From Schistocerca nitens (taxonomy: Eukaryota > Arthropoda > Insecta > Orthoptera > Acrididae), in NCBI RefSeq assembly GCF_023898315.1, contig NC_064625.1, forward strand, positions 103,402,269 through 103,466,268: a stretch of 64,000 nucleotides of DNA, read 5' to 3'. Position numbers and translations under genes: made by a program. The notes below the pieces were generated by a model. That model saw only the letters and a list, made by a program, of their open reading frames with translations. It did no database searches and had not been told where the DNA came from. Within the stretch, counting starts at the first letter, position 1. Every line of letters begins with the position of its first letter. This document shows, piece after piece, positions 11,945 through 23,375 of the stretch.

Positions 11945-12800
11945 AATCTGAAGGGGTTGAAAAAAATCAGCAAACCAATCACAAATCAAAGATTTATTAG
12001 CCCTTGACCCATGTTTTGATATTTCTAAAAATATCTTCTTCAGAAAGAGTAGGCCCTTAAAAATGTTTATAACCAGTTACAAAAATTATTTTTACAAACA
12101 TAACAAAATATTAATAGAAAGATATTTGTGAGGTAAGCACACTCACTTGTAACGTCACATGGTGGCGTTAGCATACTTCATATTGAATGCTCACTGGTGA
12201 ATGACCACAGGTAGAGGTTCCTGCCAACACAAAATTATAACACAAGTCACAGGATAAAATATTTGCATATATTAAGTGTACATCATGACATATAGAGGCC
12301 AACTGTTATGAATATACAAGCTCACGTGCCCAGGAAGAATTGGGCCATGGAGGGAGCTAAATACGTGCGTGTAGGAACTGCGCCTTCCTTGTGTTAAACA
12401 ACTGCATTTTACATTAAAGTAAGCATGAAATTTCCTCTATAAGGGTACAAAAATGTAATAGTTTAGCTGGTGTGCATTACATATAAAACTACAAATACAT
12501 TTGCTGACAGTAACACCGTACATAAATTCAGCAGGCAGTAGGTAGAGTTCTATTTACAAATGCATGATGAAATTAGAGCAAATATAAGTTAAACACTGTC
12601 ACTCAAAAGAAAAATGAAAAAGCTTACTGCTTAACTCTACAGAAGCTTAAGTGACAAGGAAAATCGAAAAGCAGTGGGCGCTGTATACATGCACTTAAAT
12701 ACTGCCTCTTGCTGGTGTTAAGTAGCATAATTTTACATTAAAGCAATATAACAATGTCTTATAGAAGGCCTGTAATAAATGCAAAAATTTTACAGATATA
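11945..12800 (-). repeat. left inverted arm of the Penelope-like locus
   Basis: This arm is the inverted counterpart of 16090-16988. Matching landmarks include ttagcccttgacc with ggtcaagggcta at the outer end, ctcacgtgcccaggaa/ttcctggacacgag, and aaagcaatataacaatg/attgtcatattgcttt at the inner end. The minus-strand version of the hammerhead-like core is present at 12013-12043, but its GAAAC element reads AAAAC. Confidence 0.8.
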
Positions 12801-13051
12801 CATTAAATATAAAATTGCCTGTAAAACATTTATGCAACAAAGTGATACTGCATGTACTTCTGGTACCAAGAAGGGTGGAGGACAGAATACAATGGATAAA
12901 GTTACATCACAACATAAAAATCAGAACCTTCTGCTTAAATGTACTAATACCATTTTTGGAATAACATCTGTAGAAACATGTATTGATAAAGCCACAAAAT
13001 ATGAAACTTTGTGACATGAAATTACAAATTGTATTCTATTGTATTGTTTCT

Positions 13052-13435
13052 AGGTCCCCAGTTCCACGACGGAGAGGCTTCGCCTCCACCGTAGCCCGCA
13101 GTGGTACACAACCCCACAACAGGCTACAACAGTCCATTCACCCCACCACAGCCCCACACCGAACCCAGAGTTATTGTGCGGTCCCCCCCCCCCCCCTCGG
13201 GAATGTCTCAAACCAGACAAGTGTAACCCCAATGTTTGTGTGGTAGAGTAATTATGGTGTATGCGTACTGGGCCGTCAAAGCGCAACTGTGGCGGAATAA
13301 GGGGAACCCGCCTGCATTCGCTGAGGCAGATGGAAAACCGCCTTAAAAACCATCGACAGACTGGCCAGCACACTGGACCTCGACACTAATCCGCTGGAAA
13401 GCAGTGCGTTAGACCACAGGCTAACCATGCAGGCA
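13052..13435 (-). mobile_element. SINE-like repeat with tRNA-like start
   Basis: On the minus strand it begins tgcatggttagcctgtggtc, resembling a tRNA A-box region, and has a B-box-like gtcgaggtcc 30-40 bp later. It then runs through a characteristic body (cgaatgcaggcgggttcccc, ttattccgccac, acaccataattactctacca) to aagcctctccgtcgtgg. I recall this as a dispersed repeat in locust-type genomes. The 107-codon minus-strand ORF across it is not a host gene. A poly-C run lies at 13184-13197. Confidence 0.6.
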
Positions 13436-13454
13436 AATCACACATACACAATGG

Positions 13455-14155
13455 CAGAGTCACTTTTGATATTCATCATAAGACAATCTACTCTGATAAT
13501 ATTATTCCATCAGATTCTTTCACCCATTCAGCAATAAATCATGCTTCCACAACACCAGAAAGAAATTAATTTGATTAAAACTACTGCTAGCAATAATGGT
13601 TATAAACAAGACATGGCTGACCAGATACTTAGCAATGAAAGGGCAAACAAAAAATTTTCAACACTAAATGACAACAAATTGAAGAGTGATGAGGAGGGAA
13701 ATGGTAAGTTTATTTCGATACCATTTTAGGTAATGTGTCCTACAGGACTGCCCGTCTTCTGTCTGTGAAATATGGATGTAAAATTACCTTCTATACGAAC
13801 AATAGTTTGAAGAAAAATTTAGTACAAACATTCACATATTCAGGCGTCTGTAAAACCTTCCGTAAAGACTGCCATATTGGTAGAGCTATTAAAGCCAGAT
13901 ATAAAAAAGGAGCACTTGTTGGGTAAGAAATGGGGAAGTGTGCATAGTTCTTGATTTGCTCATTTCATACCATGCACTGAAAGAAATAAAAGACACCGTA
14001 ATTTTATGTAAGGAAATAAAAGGCTAAAAATTTTATTTACTATAAGAACTTGAAATATATAAACATCTTGCTAATAGAGACAGAAACATTCTGAATGATC
14101 AGTTGCAACTTAAGAGTACTCACTTCCTTGATGGATTTAAATCACTGCTCATGGT
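13455..14155 (+). pseudogene. Penelope-like reverse transcriptase tail and GIY-YIG-like endonuclease remnant
   Basis: Translated pieces match the C-terminal half of Penelope-like proteins. EINLIKTTASNNGYK (13563-13610) is the linker after the reverse transcriptase. FISIPF, VKYGCKITFYTNNSLK (13715-13815) precede the endonuclease. YSGVCKTFRKDCHIGRAIK (13840-13895) sits where SGVYKLxCxxCxxxYIGQTGRxF occurs in the GIY-YIG domain, and NIYKHLANRDRNILND (14055-14100) is near the C-terminus. The reverse transcriptase core is absent and the gene is broken. The assignment rests on motif memory, not an alignment. Confidence 0.72.
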
Positions 14156-14257
14156 CACATAAGTGTTTACCAATCTCCACTAATATTGGTGAATGTGCCA
14201 TTTTCCTCAAAATATTGTTTCTCTAGTGTTAAGATACTGACTTTCATATCACTAAGT

Positions 14258-15640
14258 ACCATTTGGTGCGAAAATTACTTAACTATCAATTTAATACGTC
14301 ACTGTTGCAAAATACTAACACGAATTCTTTACAAACAAATGGAAAAACCGGTAGCTGACCTCAGGGAAGATCAGTTTGGATTCTGTAGAAATGTTCGAAC
14401 ATGTGAGGCAATACTGACCCTACGACTTATCTTAGAAGATAGGGTAAGGAAAGGCAAGCCTACATTTTCAGCATTTGTAGACTTAGAAAAAGCTTTTGAC
14501 AATATTGACTGGAATACTCTTTTACAAATTCTGAATGTAGCAGGTGTAAAATATAGAAAGCGAAAGGCTATTTACAATTTGTACAGAACCCAGATGGCAG
14601 TTATAAGAGTCGAGGGACATGAAAGGGAAGAAGGCGTTGGGAAGGGAGTGAGAGAGGGTTATAGCCTATCTCTGATGTTATTCGATCAGTATACTGGGCA
14701 AGCAGTTAAGGAAACAAATAAAAAATTTGGAGAAAATCCATGGAGAAGAAATAAAAACTTTGAGGTTTGCCGATGACACTGTAATTCTGTCAGAGACAGA
14801 AAAGGACCTGGAAGAGCAGCTGAACGGAATGGACAGTGTCTTGAAAGGAGTCCAAATTAAATCAGATGATGATGAGGGAATTAGATTAAGAAATGAGACA
14901 CTTAAAGTAGTAAATGAATTTTGCTATTTAAAGTAGTAAATGAGCTTTGCTGTTTGGGAAGAAAAATGACTGATGATAGTCGAAGTAGAGAGGATGTAAA
15001 ATGTAGACTGGCAATGGCAAGATAAGCATTTCTGAAGAAGAGAAATTTGTTCACATCGAGTATAGATTTAAGTGTCAGGAAGTCTTTTCTGAAAGTGTTT
15101 GTACAGAGTGTAGCCACATATGGAAGTGAAACATGGACAATAAACAGTGTAGACAAGAAGACAATAGAAGCTTTCGAAATGTGGTGCTAAAGAAGAATGC
15201 TGAAGATTGGATGAGTAGATCATGTAACTAATGAGGAAGTACTGAATAGAATTGGGGAGAAGAGGAATTTGTGGCACAACTTGACTAGAAGAAAGGATCA
15301 TTTACTAGGACAGGAAGAATGCTGAAGATTGGATGAGTAGATCATGTAACTAATGAGGAAGTACTGAATAGAATTGGGGAGAAGAGGAATTTGTGGCACA
15401 ACTTGACTAGAAGAAAGGATCATTTACTAGGAGACATTCTGAGGCATCAAGGGATCACCAATTTAGTACTGAAGGGAAGCATGGAGGGTAAAAATCGTAG
15501 AGGGAGACCAAGAGATGAATACATGAAGCAGAGTCATAAGGATGTAGGTTGCAGTAGTTATGCGGAGATGAAGAGGCCTGCACAGGAGAGAGTAGCATGG
15601 AGAGCTGCATCAAACCAGTCTCTGGACTAAAGACCAGAAC
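14258..15640 (+). pseudogene. RTE-like LINE, 5'-truncated copy with internal tandem duplication
   Basis: Reverse transcriptase motifs in order: CENYLTINLI and KILTRILYKQMEK (14265-14345), REDQFGFCRNVRTCEAI (14360-14415), FVDLEKAFDNIDW (14475-14513), EGYSLSLMLFDQYTGQA (14655-14705), FADDTVILSETEKDLEEQL (14766-14822, intact FADD). Then come the C-terminal region (KMTDDSRSREDVKCRL, FEMWC) and the terminal RPAQERVAWRAASNQSLD. A 122-bp tandem duplication (15192-15313, 15314-15435) breaks the frame, and stops occur at several points. The final residues coincide with the 3' end of the copies at 28140 and 60136, so the 3' end is complete while the 5' end is truncated. It probably inserted into the Penelope-like element. 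Confidence 0.88.
15192..15435 (+). repeat. 122-bp tandem duplication inside the RTE-like LINE
   Basis: The unit starting gaagaatgctgaagattgg at 15192 recurs at 15314 with no difference seen by eye. Length 122 is not a multiple of three, so the second unit is out of frame with the first. Confidence 0.9.
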
Positions 15641-15691
15641 AACAAAAACCACCTCTAAAATTATTGCATTTATTAGTGGCCTTCTATAAGA

Positions 15692-16090
15692 GATCGTAAA
15701 ACAAAATCATGAACATGGCTGCGAAACAGCCATTGTGTAATTCAGAATAGATTGAAAAATCAGCCAACCAGTTGCAAATAAAGGTGTATTATCCATTGAC
15801 CATGATTTTGATATTTGTAATAATATCTTCTTCAGAATTATTGGTCTTATTAGATCACATGATGCAATAGGCACCATAAGATAAAACATTTTTGTAAGTT
15901 ACATGTACCTTATGTCAGACACTAAGGCCAACTGCTACCTACGCAAATATTTTATCTTGTGACACATGTTGCATCAGGTGATGTAATAAGGACAACACTT
16001 CCGAAGAAGATATTCTTACAAATATTGAAACCTTGGTAAAGGAATAATAAACCTTTATTTGCAAATGGTTGGCTGATTTTCCAATCTATT
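15692..16090. mobile_element. short palindromic element nested in the right arm
   Basis: The ends are inverted copies: gattgaaaaatcagccaacc at the left matches ggttggctgattttccaatc at the right, and the symmetry continues inward through the atgatgcaa/ttgcatcaggtgatg region. The palindrome proper is about 15747-16087. Its outer sequence (cagccaaccagttgcaaa) is shared with the outer end of the large arms, so it looks like a deletion derivative of the same family inserted into its relative. Confidence 0.7.
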
Positions 16091-16891
16091 ATTAGAGATT
16101 GTCATATTGCTTTAATGTACAATTACATTACTTAACACCAGCGAGACAAAGTGCTTACACGCATGTATATAGCACCCGCTGCTTTCCCATTTTCCTTACT
16201 GCCTAAGCTTCCATGGTGTTAAGCAGAAGTTTTTTCTTTTTAGTTACATTGTTCAGCTTATATTTGCTCTGCTTTCCTCATGCATTTGTAACAGTGATCT
16301 TTTGTAAATAGAACTCTATCTTCTGTGTGCTGAATTTATGTAAAGTATTACTGTCAGCAAATGTATTAGTAATTTTATATGTATCGTATACCAGTAAATC
16401 TTTTACATTTTTAGTAGCCTTGTAGAGGAAATTTCATACTTACTTTAATGTAAAATGCTGTCACTTAACATAATCAAGGCGCAGTTCTTACATGCATGTA
16501 TTTATTGCCCTCTGCAGCCCAATTTTTCCTGGACACGAGAGCCTGTATATTCATAACAGCTGGCCTCTATCTAAGGCATGATGTAAATATATGCAAATAT
16601 TTTATCCTGTGACTCCTGTTATAATTTTTTGTCAGAAAGAGCCTCTACCTGTGGCCATTTATCAGTGAGCATTCATTCTGAATTATGCTAAATGTAATAT
16701 GGCTGCTATCTAAAGCAAAGGCATGGGATAATTCTTGTTTTTTTCAATTTTATACATGACAAGAGCCGCTCAATGTCACCCATTCTAGTGTACTATCATG
16801 TGATGTAAGATGTGAGTACGTTTACCTCACAAATATTTTGGTATGTTCATAAAAATAGTTTTTGCAACTGTTATATACATTTTTAGGGCCT

Positions 16892-16946
16892 ACTCCTTCT
16901 GAAGAAGATATTTTTAGAAATATCGAAACTTAGGTCAAGGGCTAGT
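16892..16946 (+). ncRNA. hammerhead-ribozyme-like fold
   Basis: CTGAAGA (16899-16905) is followed by a 7-bp perfect stem, GATATTT (16907-16913) with AAATATC (16918-16924) around a TTAG loop. Then come GAAAC (16925-16929), a four-base loop TTAG and GTC (16934-16936). CCTT (16895-16898) pairs with AAGG (16937-16940), and ACT (16892-16894) with AGT (16944-16946). This is the order of a minimal type I hammerhead with a two-pair stem III. Deviations: U7 is A, and one extra A lies between the core and stem II. Predicted self-cleavage would be after C16936. Activity is not shown. Confidence 0.45.
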
Positions 16947-16988
16947 AAACCTTTGTTTTGCAACTGGTTGGCTGATTTTTTACTCTTC

Positions 16989-17399
16989 ACTTCAATCTAA
17001 CCTGTATCTCGGGCTACAGTACTGATCAGTTCATCACCACAACCGATTTACCAACACCCACATTCATTGGCTACACCAACTTACAGCTGAACTATAATGT
17101 TAAAATACGAAAAACTATCCCAAGAAATCCTGTCATATTCCAAGAAACAAAAAATACAAGAAAACTATAATAATCACAATAATAATTTTCAGTTTTGCAT
17201 TATCCATGTTAAAAACATAATTAATCAATTCGTATCTTCTGCCAAATCAAGTCATTAGATTTAGCAATTCTCACTAGCTACTGTATACTATCACCCACTT
17301 CGCCACGACCAACAGAAATGAATTGCCAAAAGCAGCACACACCGGAAGAGCCACCTACACTGTAAGTGCACTTGAACCACAGTAACAATGGAGATTCCT
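16989..17399. other. unclassified AT-rich sequence
   Basis: Nothing recognised. Confidence 0.35.
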
Positions 17400-17680
17400 G
17401 GGCAAAATAATGCGTAAAACAATGGAAGCCAATGATTCACATATAGTGGACTGATGTGTGGAACATAGAAATGCGCAACAGAAAACAGCATTCACATCAG
17501 CTTTCGAGTTCGATGCATTTGGGTGCTTTCGTGTGTGAATGTGTGTAATTTTACTAGAAGAGGAGCAAGTGCTCGAAAGCTACTGTGAGTATTCTTTTCT
17601 GGCATCCGTTTCTGTGTTCCACACATCAGTCCCCTATAGGTGCTGGTTACCTTTATCTTATTTTACAGATTATTCAGCTA
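17400..17680. repeat. foldback element FB2
   Basis: The left arm (about 17400-17515) contains ggactgatgtgtggaacata and cacatcagctttcgag. The right arm (about 17565-17680) contains the inverted forms ctcgaaagctactgtg and gtgttccacacatcagtcc. The similarity is imperfect, so it is old. The centre of about 50 bp is unique. No coding capacity. Confidence 0.7.
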
Positions 17681-18084
17681 GGGATTCAATCTGCAGTGTC
17701 TCTATAACAGGGATTCTTTTTTCTCGCTTCAAGCTGGAGTTTGTGTGAGGCACTGTCATTGGCTTCATCAGTCACTATGCTCCTGAAAACCACTGTGAAA
17801 GACCTTCCACATGCATGAAGGAATTAAATGTGCTAGGGTAAATCAAGATACACGAGACCTAATAACCATGTTTTACATACTAGGTTCTGTGCAGCTCGCA
17901 TGAAGCTCAGGAACAAAAGGCAATTATAAGAACAATGAAACACGCATGCAGCAGAAATCCAAATAACCTCACCCCTTCCCTGCATTTGTATACTGGAAGT
18001 AGTGGCGTATGTCAAAAAATGTATACTAACGAAAGAAAACTTTTTTGCTTAAAATAAAATTGCCCATGTTCAGAGTACCAGGTC
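17681..18084. other. unclassified sequence
   Basis: Nothing recognised. Confidence 0.35.
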
Positions 18085-18640
18085 AGACAGTGACGTACGA
18101 GTCAGTCATTAAAAATCGACATTGTGTAAAACGCCTCAAATCTAGAAGCATATGACTTGGGAGTCCAAATGCTATCCACAGGATTCAACCAGGATGCAGA
18201 GTGGAAATGTGAGTGGCAAGCTACAAGAACCCGAAATAATGAACTTGTAGACAATCCAACTGTTCCAGGCTTCCACCAACCAAGGGAGGTGTGGGTGCAG
18301 TTAAACAGATATCAGACTGAAGAGGGTAGGTGCAAATACAACATGCACAAATGGGGCTTTTCAAATGACAGTGTGTGTGACTGTGGTGACACCTAAACAA
18401 TGAGCTACATTGTGAATGAAAGTTCAATCAGACACTTCCCTGGTGGCATTGAGACGCTCCATTAAGCATCCCACGAGGCACTCCGCTGGATCGAGTCCAT
18501 CAACATCAGAGTGTAGTCTGGGCCATTTCAAGACTTGTGTACTGTATATAATTTCACATGTTCATTTTTATATATATTTCTTTGTTTTGCTAAATGTGTG
18601 TTACTGTAATTGATGCATATAATAATAATAATAAATTGTG
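18085..18640 (+). pseudogene. 3' end of an I/Jockey-like LINE
   Basis: ORF 18157-18396 reads WKCEWQATRTRNNELVDNPT, then REVWVQLNRYQTEEGRCKYN and MHKWGFSNDSVCDCGDT, followed after a stop by TMSYIVNE. The pattern RxxWxxLNRxRTxxGRC.. HKWG..xSxxCxCGxxxQTMxHI is the conserved C-terminus of I/Jockey-type ORF2 proteins, a cysteine-histidine region after the reverse transcriptase. A (TAA)n tail at 18616-18632 fits the I clade. Only this 3' segment is present. Confidence 0.75.
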
Positions 18641-21600
18641 TGAAAAAGGTGTATATCATACAGGAACAAAATTACACAGCAGATAACCCAGATATATAAA
18701 ATCTCTTTCTGAGGTACATACCTTTACAAAATATGACTTTGTACATACTGCAAAACTGCTTTCATTCTATCTCCAAGTGTCTCATGTGTGAAAACATGTG
18801 ACTTTTTAATTTATAAACAAATTGTAAATGTACAGTATGCCTATGTACTAAGATTTTTAACTATTCATTAAATGAACTCAATCTGCTATTAAAAACTATT
18901 AAATGTAAGTTTTAAAATCAATAAGTAAAAAGATTTTGTTCAATATCTTGTGTGTGGTATACAAACAAGTTTTACATATGAGATTCATATGGGCAAAAAA
19001 ATAATATAGCTAAAAAAAGTTAACTTCAGCTGCACAGATTTTTTAACTATGTCTGACAGGAAACTAGCCACACACCCATCAATGTCCTGTAGTATATGTC
19101 TGAAAGACTGTTTATACAACATACTTACTGTGTGTTGCTGTAGTGAGCATGTGGTATGAAACTGATCCAGCACACTAAAATTTATGAGAACAATGGACAT
19201 TTCATGCACCCAGTGTGAACTTTCAATCATCAAAATTATGTTCCTGGCTAATAACCATCGTTTCAAACAGCCTACACTGAAAACATCACTGTACAACAAA
19301 ACACTGGCACACTAAAACCTATAATGGAAATGAAGAAATTTGTAGATTTTTCATGTCACCACATGACAGCTAGTGAAAATGTATACAAATGAGATTATCT
19401 GACACTAATCACACATACATTTTGAGACCTTTAATTTTGATCTACCAGAAACATGAAGTTTTGGCAATTATAAAATTTATTTTGTACAAAAGTCACCTAT
19501 TTTATTCATTTAAAAAAAAAAGGAAAAAAAATGTCTGCTTCCCTCCATATTCTTCTTAATCCAACACAGATATAGAGTCTCAGGGATGTTATTCCTGTTT
19601 GTCAAAGTCTTTAATAAATGCATTATTGGAGACTGGACTACAAGACAGTTACACGTGCACATTAATCAGATCAACAGATGTTATTAGTTGTAGGATTATA
19701 TTTCATGGACACTGATGCAGACCTTCTGTTAAGACTGAAACCTTTTGCAAAAACACAGCATGAAACATAATTGGAAAAAGCCAGCTTCATATCTTGCAAA
19801 ACTGGTTACAACAGAAACATGTATACTGTTGTGGGAAATGATCTTGAAAATCTAAAGAACTGCATGATTTGGGTAAACTGTGTAACTGAAATGTTTGGTT
19901 GGGGTAAATGGAGGGGGAGGGTTTGTGGCAGATGGTACCAAACTGGTTGGTCATCAAGCACTAACTGAAATGTCTAGTTCACAATATAAACCAGTGCTGC
20001 AAATAATATAAACGCTGTATATGTACTGAATATACTCAAAATTGACAGTACATTCTGAAGATCAAAAGTTCATGCATGTTTTTTTTTATATACTATACGT
20101 GTGTGTGTGGAATTTTATGTATAAAACACAGTCCACTGGCAACTGGCATATAATCGTAATTTTAATCACAACGCCATATGTAGTAAATAATACATAATAA
20201 AAGCAGTCTTTGTTTATTCGCACGTGGATTGGCAATTCTAGCCTGCGTTGAGAAAGCTTATAACTGATTAAATCATGATACCCGTAAACTCAAAAATACT
20301 GGCTCGGTTCGAAAATGTAAGTAATAAAAAACTAATGGGCGTTAGCTATTACGTAAATCGTTTAATATTTGTACAAGAAATTCATCATTCACTTAACTTA
20401 GTCTTCATTTCAACAAAAGCGTGTTGCGCCCCCAACATTTACCTTGCTCCTCAGACACGAAATTCTAACTCGGAAGTATCAAAATAATAGGGTAAATATC
20501 TTCCAAGCAGCATCAGAATCTTCACTACGGAATTGTAAATTATTCAGTCTTCGCGAACGTGCGGAATTTTCGTATCCGGAACATCAGCTGAGCCAGAGAC
20601 CTGAAACAGACGGCTATACACTCAAGAGGTCAATATAAATATTTACATATAGCATACTAAACAACAAACAATGCAAACACATCACAAGTAATTGATGGCT
20701 ATCAACATGCGTGCTATATCTTCCGAAAGTCAAACCGCCGTGCTAATGTAATTTCTTTCCGATTGACGTCTTTGTCATATGGCATTAGGCGAATCAGCGC
20801 AGGCGTACTCAGTTCTCTTTGGAGTTGTGGATGTGTGTGCAGAGACAAAGGTTTTTGTGGTAGTCAGTGAAGTAGATGTGTTAGTTTTGGTGAATGAAAG
20901 TGGTTTTATTGTGATTATAAGTGTGTGCATGGAACATATACGTATGGAATTATGTTCAGCGAGTGTGGATACGTAATATTCATCTTACTGCTGGCTCCGT
21001 ACATCGAAAGTGGTAAGCAAATTCACCTGACAACAAGCGCCCTTGCTACTTCGCTCTACCCCTCTGCCTCAGAGCGGACTTGTCACTATTATGATTCAGA
21101 AGTGCTTTGAACGAAAATAGTATTTTGCTTGTCGGAGTATAAGCGTTGTACATTAGTCTGAATGACACATCATAATAATATGCTAATTCAGGGATATGCA
21201 AAGAAGATTTTTTTGTGTATCAGCTGATTTGTTTATGGGGGCAACTAAGGTCGATCTCTTGTATTGAACATTAAATTTAGATCAACCTTATATTTTTGTT
21301 GGAAGAATAGCCGTCGTAATATTCAAACTGATAACAAAAGAATATTTTTTTCCAAATTTTTGTTCATGTGAAAACAGTTTACCATTAAATAGCATTAATT
21401 AACAACTACACTATTCAAATATTTGATCGTGTGTTTCAGTTGATAATTTGTTTGATAGATTTTGCTTTTTGTCAAAGTATTTTTATCAGTTTTAATAGGC
21501 TCCGGTTCTGATAGCCATAATTTGATACCAATATATGGTCAGCTGTGATGCTAGCAAGATCTTGTTTACCTGCTACATGCAAAATCACAAATCGTATTGT

Positions 21601-22853
21601 AATTACCTTCATGTTTTAAATTATCTCACTGTGAACTGATATGCAGTTTTTTTTATCCCTCTGTGAACAAATACACAGTTCTTCAAAAGCCAATTTTTCT
21701 GTGATAAAGCCATAAAACGAACAAAACACGAAAACGTTATTTTTTTCTGTAATTTCATATAGTAATGAACCTAGGATAATATAAATATTTTATTTACATT
21801 GAGAAAAACGCGCAAAGCAAGAAGTGTTTCGGAAGACACGATGTTTATTTAGCAGTTTATGTGTATTGAACGAAAGTGAAAGGACGCGGTACGTCTCACC
21901 TCTTTCATGGCGAAGAACATAGCATATGTTTAACTTTTTTTTGTTTTCTTTCTTGAATTCGAGTTTCCTTTATTCGAACGATTATCTAAAGTAGAAATCC
22001 ACTGTGAATATGATCGTCGGAAGGAGAGTATCAATTGACAGGTGAGCAGTCGGCAAAGATATTCAATAACCATCGGAACAAGAATACGAGCGACTAGCGC
22101 AATAAGGATCTACTATGGGGCTATTACGAATAAATAATGCAGAAGATTTTTGCTCTGCATTGTAACTATATGAACGTAACCAAAATGTACTCTACCCTTT
22201 AATTACAATATTGTTACGCGCTAGCTAGGGTGTAAACGTGTGGGAGAGGGCAAATTTGTGATTAAAGTTCGTTTCTTTGTGAGAAAGCGTCCAATTCTAA
22301 CGCAAAGGAATGATTGTTGGACGCCTTTTTCGTAACTAAGACGCCAGACGTGATGGCGCGGCGCCAGGACGTTGAACTAATAACTAGGAAACTTGCGATC
22401 AACTTCATCTGTTTGTCCAGATGTTTGTTTCCGTGAGGTTTTTCACACCACTGGATCAAGACAAGTGGAACCATCATGTGATTCATGAATTATCGCAACC
22501 TGTGAAATAAGAACTTTTACTGGCGTTAATAGATTTTCCATTTCTTCGCTACTGATGATGTGGTAAACATCACTAGGTATCGTCCAACAAATGCACATTT
22601 CTTTTTTTTTTTCTTTTTTGAGAAATCAATATATGTAAATTGCCGAAATGATGTGATGATGATGATAAACAATCATGACAAACAACATTAAGGATTAGTC
22701 TTATTTTTGTATGGATTTATCTGAGACAGTGGTGCACCGTGCAGCAAATACTCTAAAAGAAGTTGAGGCTATTTTGCCTTCAAGGACGCATAAATTAATA
22801 TTTCCATCCTACCCCGGGCTTCGTGTACAACGTTTCACTATGCATTACTTTTT
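18641..22853. other. unclassified region, low in recognised repeats
   Basis: This is the longest stretch without a recognised element. ORFs are at most 104 codons and motif-free. At 20764-21015 base composition becomes less AT-biased, with a CRE-like TGACGTC (20764-20770), an initiator-like TCAGTT (20809-20814) and a possible splice donor GGTAAG near 21012-21017. That could mark a first exon, but nothing proves it. If a host gene crosses this window, this is where I would look. Confidence 0.4.
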
Positions 22854-23375
22854 ATTTCTGCTGTTGCCCTCTCTCCTATGTAATTTATTTATGTGATGTT
22901 CAATTTCCAATATTGCATTTGCACCGTGTGTGAGAATTGTATCTTCATTGCGGCTGCAGTCATCTGTTGTGTATTCAAATGCCTCATGTTAGAAACCCCT
23001 TTTCTGCCCCTGGATTCTTAGTTTTTTTCCAACGCACTGCATCATAAAGGACTTCTGGGATTACCACGTTTTTTTTCCAAAAAAATTCTTTTAATCGTGC
23101 CACATAAGCTATGAATTTCTGCTGTTGCCCTCTCTCCTATGTAATTTATTTATCTGATGTTCAATTTCCAATATTGCATTTGCACCGTGTGTGAGAATTG
23201 TATCTTCATTGCGGCTGCAGTCATCTGTTGTGTATTCAAATGCCTCAGGTTAGAAACCCCTTTTCTGCCCCTGGATTCTTAGTTTTTTTCCAACGCACTG
23301 CATCATAAAGGACTTCTGGGATTACCACGTTTTTTTTCCAAAAAAATTCTTTTAATCGTGCCACATAAGCTATGA
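22854..23375 (+). repeat. 261-bp tandem duplication
   Basis: Unit 1 (22854-23114) and unit 2 (23115-23375) are adjacent direct copies beginning atttctgctgttgccctctc and ending cacataagctatga. I see only two substitutions (tttatg/tttatc and cctcatg/cctcagg), so the duplication is recent. No coding content and no known element. Confidence 0.93.

Larger units (their letters stand above)
11945..16988 (+). mobile_element. probable Penelope-like element with inverted terminal arms and inserts
   Basis: Two long inverted arms (11945-12800 and 15650-16988) enclose the remains of a Penelope-like reverse transcriptase/GIY-YIG gene at 13455-14155. Penelope-like elements are known to carry terminal repeats in direct or inverted orientation, and hammerhead ribozymes have been described in those repeats, so arms plus gene fit one element. 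A SINE-like repeat (13052-13435), an RTE-like LINE (14258-15640) and a short palindrome (15692-16090) lie inside. It is broken and clearly old. The alternative is a large terminal-inverted-repeat transposon whose interior happened to receive the Penelope piece. Confidence 0.55.
15650..16988 (+). repeat. right inverted arm of the Penelope-like locus
   Basis: Inverted match to 11945-12800, interrupted at 15692-16090 by a palindromic insert. The arm resumes exactly where it left off: 15657-15690 corresponds to the inverse of about 12760-12790, and 16092 onward to the inverse of about 12760 and below. The outer end carries the hammerhead-like fold. Confidence 0.8.

Noticed and set aside
13050-13373. 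107-codon minus-strand ORF as a gene
   Set aside because: It lies entirely within a SINE-like dispersed repeat and crosses a poly-C run.
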